From positions 1 through 18,590 of the forward strand of contig JBJEJD010000070.1 in assembly GCA_051877705.1 (NCBI GenBank): a stretch of 18,590 bases of DNA. Direction: 5' to 3'. This stretch comes from Coprococcus_A sp051877705 (lineage in GTDB: Bacteria > Bacillota > Clostridia > Lachnospirales > Lachnospiraceae). The notes under the pieces are model-generated. The model made no database searches. It had not been told where the DNA came from and worked only from the letters and a program-made list of their open reading frames with translations. How positions within the stretch are numbered: the first letter of the stretch is position 1; each line of letters opens with the position of its first letter. Both the position numbers and the translations under genes were made by a program. Positions 15,498-18,590 of this stretch are shown one piece after another.

Positions 15498-15572
15498 TAG
15501 CGCCATTTTTTACTTAAATATAGATTAAATCTATGAAATCAATTAATTTAATCTTAAGTAAAAATGGCGCTA
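15498..15572. repeat. Long hairpin-forming inverted repeat between lacI and transporter genes
   Basis: Outer arms TAGCGCCATTTTTTACTTAA (15498-15517) and TTAAGTAAAAATGGCGCTA (15554-15572) pair over 19 bp with one extra T. Inside them a second pair, AGATTAAAT (15522-15530) and ATTTAATCT (15546-15554), continues the stem to about 27 bp around a 15-nt loop. On the minus strand it ends GGCGCTATTTTATACT, so it may terminate lacI transcription 17 nt after its stop codon. The T-run is short and the GC pairs are at the base, which is fairly normal for terminators, but the stem is unusually long. It could also be a small mobile inverted-repeat element. Confidence 0.65.
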
Positions 15573-15588
15573 CCATCTTTATTATTAT

Positions 15589-16593
15589 TTATTTGATTTT
15601 TATACTCTTTTTTAATTTTATATGACCTGAGATCACTTCCAGGGTACGCCCTTTTCCAGGCGTATGCAGCTGCTTGATCAGCTTATCCAGCGCAACTTTT
15701 GTCATTGCTTTTGTATTAACCTCATAGGTCGTTATTTTGGTATCATCGAAACCAGGATAAGCAAAATTATCAAAACCAATAACGGAAATATCCTCAGGGA
15801 CTCTGTATCCGGATTTTTCCAGCTTATGTATCAGTATTCCCGCGACAAGATCACAATTACAAACAAAGGCTTCCGGCATGCACCTTGGCAACTCAAAACC
15901 CACCTGTCCAAACTCATCTCTGTCTTCTATCAGCCATTCATCAGGTAACGGCTGATGATGTTCCAGCATTGATTTCATAAACCCACAATAACGATCCATA
16001 ATGCTGCTTGTTGCATAAATCGATCCCACAAAAGCAAGATTTTTAATGCCATTTGTAAACAGAAGCTCCGTCATCTGATACATTCCATTAAAATTGTCCG
16101 CTATAACACAGTCTTTCGCTATTTCATTACTGTAGAAATCAAGAAATACGATTGGGAAATCAATATGAGCTTTTAATTCCCGTATGTATTTAATATCTAT
16201 TTCACCAATAACAATGATGCCGTCAACATTTTTTTCTTTTACCATATTCGGAAGAGCCATCGTCTTCTTTTCGGCTGTTTTTTTCAAAACCTCTATCGTT
16301 GTATAGCATCTTTTATCAGCCGCCGCGAGAGCCAGCTCCTGATACATTTTCCAGTAATAGGTTGCATATTGTGCCAGATAATTCTCTGCAATAATAACAC
16401 CAATCTTCCAGGACTCTGCATCCTTTGTTTTTTTTCTAACAGAAGAAGACTCATAGCCCATTTCTTTTGCTGCTTCCAGTATCCGGGTGCGCATTTCATT
16501 GCTGACACCTTTTCTTCCACAGAGCGCATTATGTACCGTTACCGTACTGACTCCCAGCTTTTCAGCAATATCTGCCATTCTTACCTTTGACAT
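15589..16593 (-). CDS. LacI-family transcriptional regulator
   Basis: This 334-residue regulator has an N-terminal helix-turn-helix (about residues 5-25: MADIAEKLGVSTVTVHNAL) and the hinge region AAKEMGYESSSVRKK. The C-terminal domain (about 62-330) is of the periplasmic-binding-protein type, with DGIIVIGEID, IKNLAFVGS and ISVIGFDNFAYPG as family landmarks. It is expected to repress the locus and release DNA on binding an imported sugar, probably a mannan-derived oligosaccharide (inference). The ATG is 13 nt after the GH36 stop with AGGAAG about 9 nt upstream, so it is cotranscribed with GH36. The transporter operon starts 243 nt further on. Confidence 0.93.
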   Translation of the reverse strand: MSKVRMADIAEKLGVSTVTVHNALCGRKGVSNEMRTRILEAAKEMGYESSSVRKKTKDAESWKIGVIIAENYLAQYATYYWKMYQELALAAADKRCYTTIEVLKKTAEKKTMALPNMVKEKNVDGIIVIGEIDIKYIRELKAHIDFPIVFLDFYSNEIAKDCVIADNFNGMYQMTELLFTNGIKNLAFVGSIYATSSIMDRYCGFMKSMLEHHQPLPDEWLIEDRDEFGQVGFELPRCMPEAFVCNCDLVAGILIHKLEKSGYRVPEDISVIGFDNFAYPGFDDTKITTYEVNTKAMTKVALDKLIKQLHTPGKGRTLEVISGHIKLKKSIKIK

Positions 16594-16606
16594 GATGACT
16601 CACTTC

Positions 16607-18590
16607 CTATTCACGGATAAAATGGTATAACCTGCTCTGAAAATCTCCCCATATATCTCTTACCATAAAACCACAATTGAGCAGTTCCTCACCGAAAAAC
16701 ACCTCATCTGTTCCTTCAAGTCTGTACTTCGCATCAGCTTCCAGACCCTTCAGGTAAATCACTTTGCTATGAGCATTCGATGAGCCCAGAACCTGCACAT
16801 AGGTTACCAGAGCCTCGGACTGATCCTTTGCCGCAACCATCCAGCAATCATAAGGTTTTTCGTCGGTCCAGGAAAGAATTCGATAATAATCACCCGTCTG
16901 CATCAGTCTCTGATACTTGTGGCACATATTTACCTGATCTCTTATCTGCAGTCTGTCCTCAGAAGAAATTTTTGTTATATCAAGTTCATAGCCAAAAGTT
17001 CCAGCTAAAGCCACATGCCCTCTCGTGGAAAAAGGCGTATTTCTACCAATGACATGATTCGGGCAGTCACTGACATGAGCGCCCATTGTTGAAATAGGAT
17101 ATATCAAAGCGGTTCCTTCCTGAATACGTAAACGCTCAATAGCATCTGTATCATCTGAGCACCAGATCTGCGGACTGTAATATAACATTCCCGGATCAAA
17201 TCTGGCACCTCCTCCTGAACAGTTTTCAAGAAGAAGATTCGGGAATTCCGTAACCAGTCTTTCCTGCAGCTCATAAAGCCCAAGTACATATCGATGAAAC
17301 AGTTCCTGCTGTCTGTCTGCCGGGAGGCAGCAGCTTCCCATATCACTGAGCTGACGATTCATATCCCATTTAACATAGGAAATCGGAGCACTATGCAGTA
17401 TCTCAGCCATACAATCATAGACATAGTCTCTAACGTCCTGTCTGGACAAGTCCAGCACATATTGAGCACGGCTCTGTGTAACTTCTCTTCCTCTGATCTG
17501 AATTGCCCAATCCGGATGTTTCTGATATAACCTGGAATTTGGAGAAATCATCTCCGGTTCAAACCAAATACCAAATTCCAGCCCCATTTCATTGACCTTT
17601 TTAACCAGTTCCGGCAGCCCTCCTGTAATTTTTTCCTCATTGACTTCCCAGTCGCCAAGAGAACTGTCATCCCAATCTCTTTTTCCAAACCATCCGTCAT
17701 CCATCACCAGCATTTCTATGCCATTCTTTTTTGCTTCCCTTGCAATGTCCAGTAATTTCTCTGTATTAAAATCAAAATATGTAGCCTCCCAATTATTGAT
17801 GAGGATCGGACGCTTTTTGAATTTATATGGGCTGCGAATCATATGATTCCGGTAAAAATCATGAAGCGACCTTGTCATTTTTCCAAGACCTTCCGCTGAA
17901 TAAACCAATACAGTCTCGGGTGCCTGAAAGCTCTCCTGTGGATCCAGTTTCCAGCAAAATTCTTCTGAATTGATTCCCATAACCATACGTACCTGATCAA
18001 ATTGTGTTCTCTCAGCCTGTGCTATAAAATTACCCGAATATACAAAATGCATGGCAAATACTTCACCATGTTCCTGCGTTGTATCAGGTGTTACCAGCGC
18101 CATAAACGGATGTTCCTGATGCCCCGGTTCTCCTTTGATTGATGAAACCAGCTGTTTGCCATAACGGATTTTTTCTCTCTTAATATGTCTTTCCCTCGCC
18201 CATGCACCGCAAAGATTGATCATTTCGAAATCCTGATTGTCCATGTCCAGACAGGCACTATAGACTTTTTCCAGGTACAGCGTCTGTTCACCGTCATTGA
18301 TGATCTTCACGCTTCTCGTAATAACATCTTCTCTGGCAAAAACAGAATACATAAGTTCAACTTTCAACCCAAGAATTTTGTCTTCGCATAAAATGCAAAG
18401 CGTCTCTGTCTCATTTTTATCTCCAAAGGATGCCGGCAGCCCGGTAAGTGCCGGCTTTCCTTCCTCAATACGATGAGATACATATGATAATTCTGCCCCC
18501 ATACTGCCCATTGTATTTCTCACATTAAAGCAGCTCTCTCTATAATCACCAATGCCTCCCGTTGGATATTCCATTGGGAAATAATCAAGA
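16607..18590 (-). CDS. GH36 alpha-galactosidase (5' end outside window)
   Basis: At least 660 residues of a family GH36 alpha-galactosidase are visible. The frame is open to the right edge (LDYFP precedes MEYPTGGIGDYR), so the ATG at 18574 is probably internal. Counting from that Met, the nucleophile is Asp404 in YVKWDMNR and the acid/base is Asp474 in CSDDTD. The 70-residue spacing equals that of Lactobacillus acidophilus MelA (D482/D552), implying about 78 missing or upstream residues. Other landmarks are NNWEATYFDF, MDDGWFGKRDWDD and ENCSGGGARFD. No secretion signal can be assessed because the N-terminus is lost. It should strip alpha-1,6-galactose from imported galactomanno-oligosaccharides before phosphorolysis, though raffinose-type activity is equally possible. 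It shares a transcript with lacI. Confidence 0.94.
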   Translation of the reverse strand, partial: LDYFPMEYPTGGIGDYRESCFNVRNTMGSMGAELSYVSHRIEEGKPALTGLPASFGDKNETETLCILCEDKILGLKVELMYSVFAREDVITRSVKIINDGEQTLYLEKVYSACLDMDNQDFEMINLCGAWARERHIKREKIRYGKQLVSSIKGEPGHQEHPFMALVTPDTTQEHGEVFAMHFVYSGNFIAQAERTQFDQVRMVMGINSEEFCWKLDPQESFQAPETVLVYSAEGLGKMTRSLHDFYRNHMIRSPYKFKKRPILINNWEATYFDFNTEKLLDIAREAKKNGIEMLVMDDGWFGKRDWDDSSLGDWEVNEEKITGGLPELVKKVNEMGLEFGIWFEPEMISPNSRLYQKHPDWAIQIRGREVTQSRAQYVLDLSRQDVRDYVYDCMAEILHSAPISYVKWDMNRQLSDMGSCCLPADRQQELFHRYVLGLYELQERLVTEFPNLLLENCSGGGARFDPGMLYYSPQIWCSDDTDAIERLRIQEGTALIYPISTMGAHVSDCPNHVIGRNTPFSTRGHVALAGTFGYELDITKISSEDRLQIRDQVNMCHKYQRLMQTGDYYRILSWTDEKPYDCWMVAAKDQSEALVTYVQVLGSSNAHSKVIYLKGLEADAKYRLEGTDEVFFGEELLNCGFMVRDIWGDFQSRLYHFIRE

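Noticed and set aside
15480..15503. Second promoter using TATACT (15487-15492 region) inside the intergenic gap
   Set aside because: The -10-like hexamer is good, but at 16-18 nt spacing the -35 region matches consensus at only about half its positions, and the hexamer lies in the tail of the inverted repeat.
1..18590. CRISPR array, tRNA/rRNA genes, insertion sequences or phage genes
   Set aside because: I saw no regularly spaced repeats, no tRNA-like cloverleaf sequences, and no transposase, integrase or phage structural motifs on either strand.

Overview
The window looks like a chromosomal segment from an anaerobic, low-GC Gram-positive gut bacterium, most likely a Lachnospiraceae-type Clostridium. 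This is inferred from strong AGGAGG ribosome-binding sites, AT-rich intergenic DNA, a lipoprotein sugar-binding protein, a DUF624 (YesL-type) protein, and a gene set that closely matches the beta-mannan-oligosaccharide loci described in Roseburia and Faecalibacterium. Species cannot be read from the sequence.

Layout: every supported gene lies on the minus strand, so transcription runs from high to low coordinates. At the right edge is a GH36 alpha-galactosidase (5' end outside the window), followed 13 nt later by a LacI-type repressor. A 243-nt AT-rich intergenic region follows. It holds a 75-nt hairpin-forming inverted repeat, a sigma-A-like promoter and a 20-bp operator-like palindrome. Then comes a tightly packed gene string: sugar-binding lipoprotein, two permeases, GH130 subfamily-2 mannooligosaccharide phosphorylase, cellobiose/mannobiose 2-epimerase, GH130 subfamily-1 mannosyl-glucose phosphorylase, a single-pass membrane protein of unknown function, a DUF624 membrane protein, a CE2-like SGNH esterase, a phosphohexomutase, a GH1 beta-glucosidase, a mannose-6-phosphate isomerase fused to a ROK sugar kinase, and a Nudix hydrolase. 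A separate promoter then drives leuS, which runs off the left edge.

How the genes fit together (inference from known families): (galacto)(gluco)mannan oligosaccharides are captured by the lipoprotein and imported. Inside the cell GH36 removes galactose and the CE2-like enzyme removes acetyl groups. GH130_2 phosphorolyses mannooligosaccharides to mannose-1-phosphate, the epimerase turns mannobiose into mannosyl-glucose, and GH130_1 splits that into mannose-1-phosphate and glucose. GH1 removes terminal beta-linked glucose or mannose. The phosphohexomutase makes mannose-6-phosphate, the isomerase half of the fusion makes fructose-6-phosphate, and the ROK half can phosphorylate the free glucose. 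No transporter ATPase, endo-mannanase (GH26/GH113), GH3 or CE17 gene is present, so the window describes an oligosaccharide importer and finisher rather than a complete degrader.

Points that stand out: the ManA-ROK fusion; the paired unknown membrane proteins in mid-operon; a 13-codon leader ORF with a perfect ribosome-binding site folded into a hairpin just before the first phosphorylase; a 16-bp hairpin between the binding protein and the permeases; and the long inverted repeat between the repressor and transporter genes. Several genes have better starts than their longest open frame, often GTG, and these corrected starts are used below.
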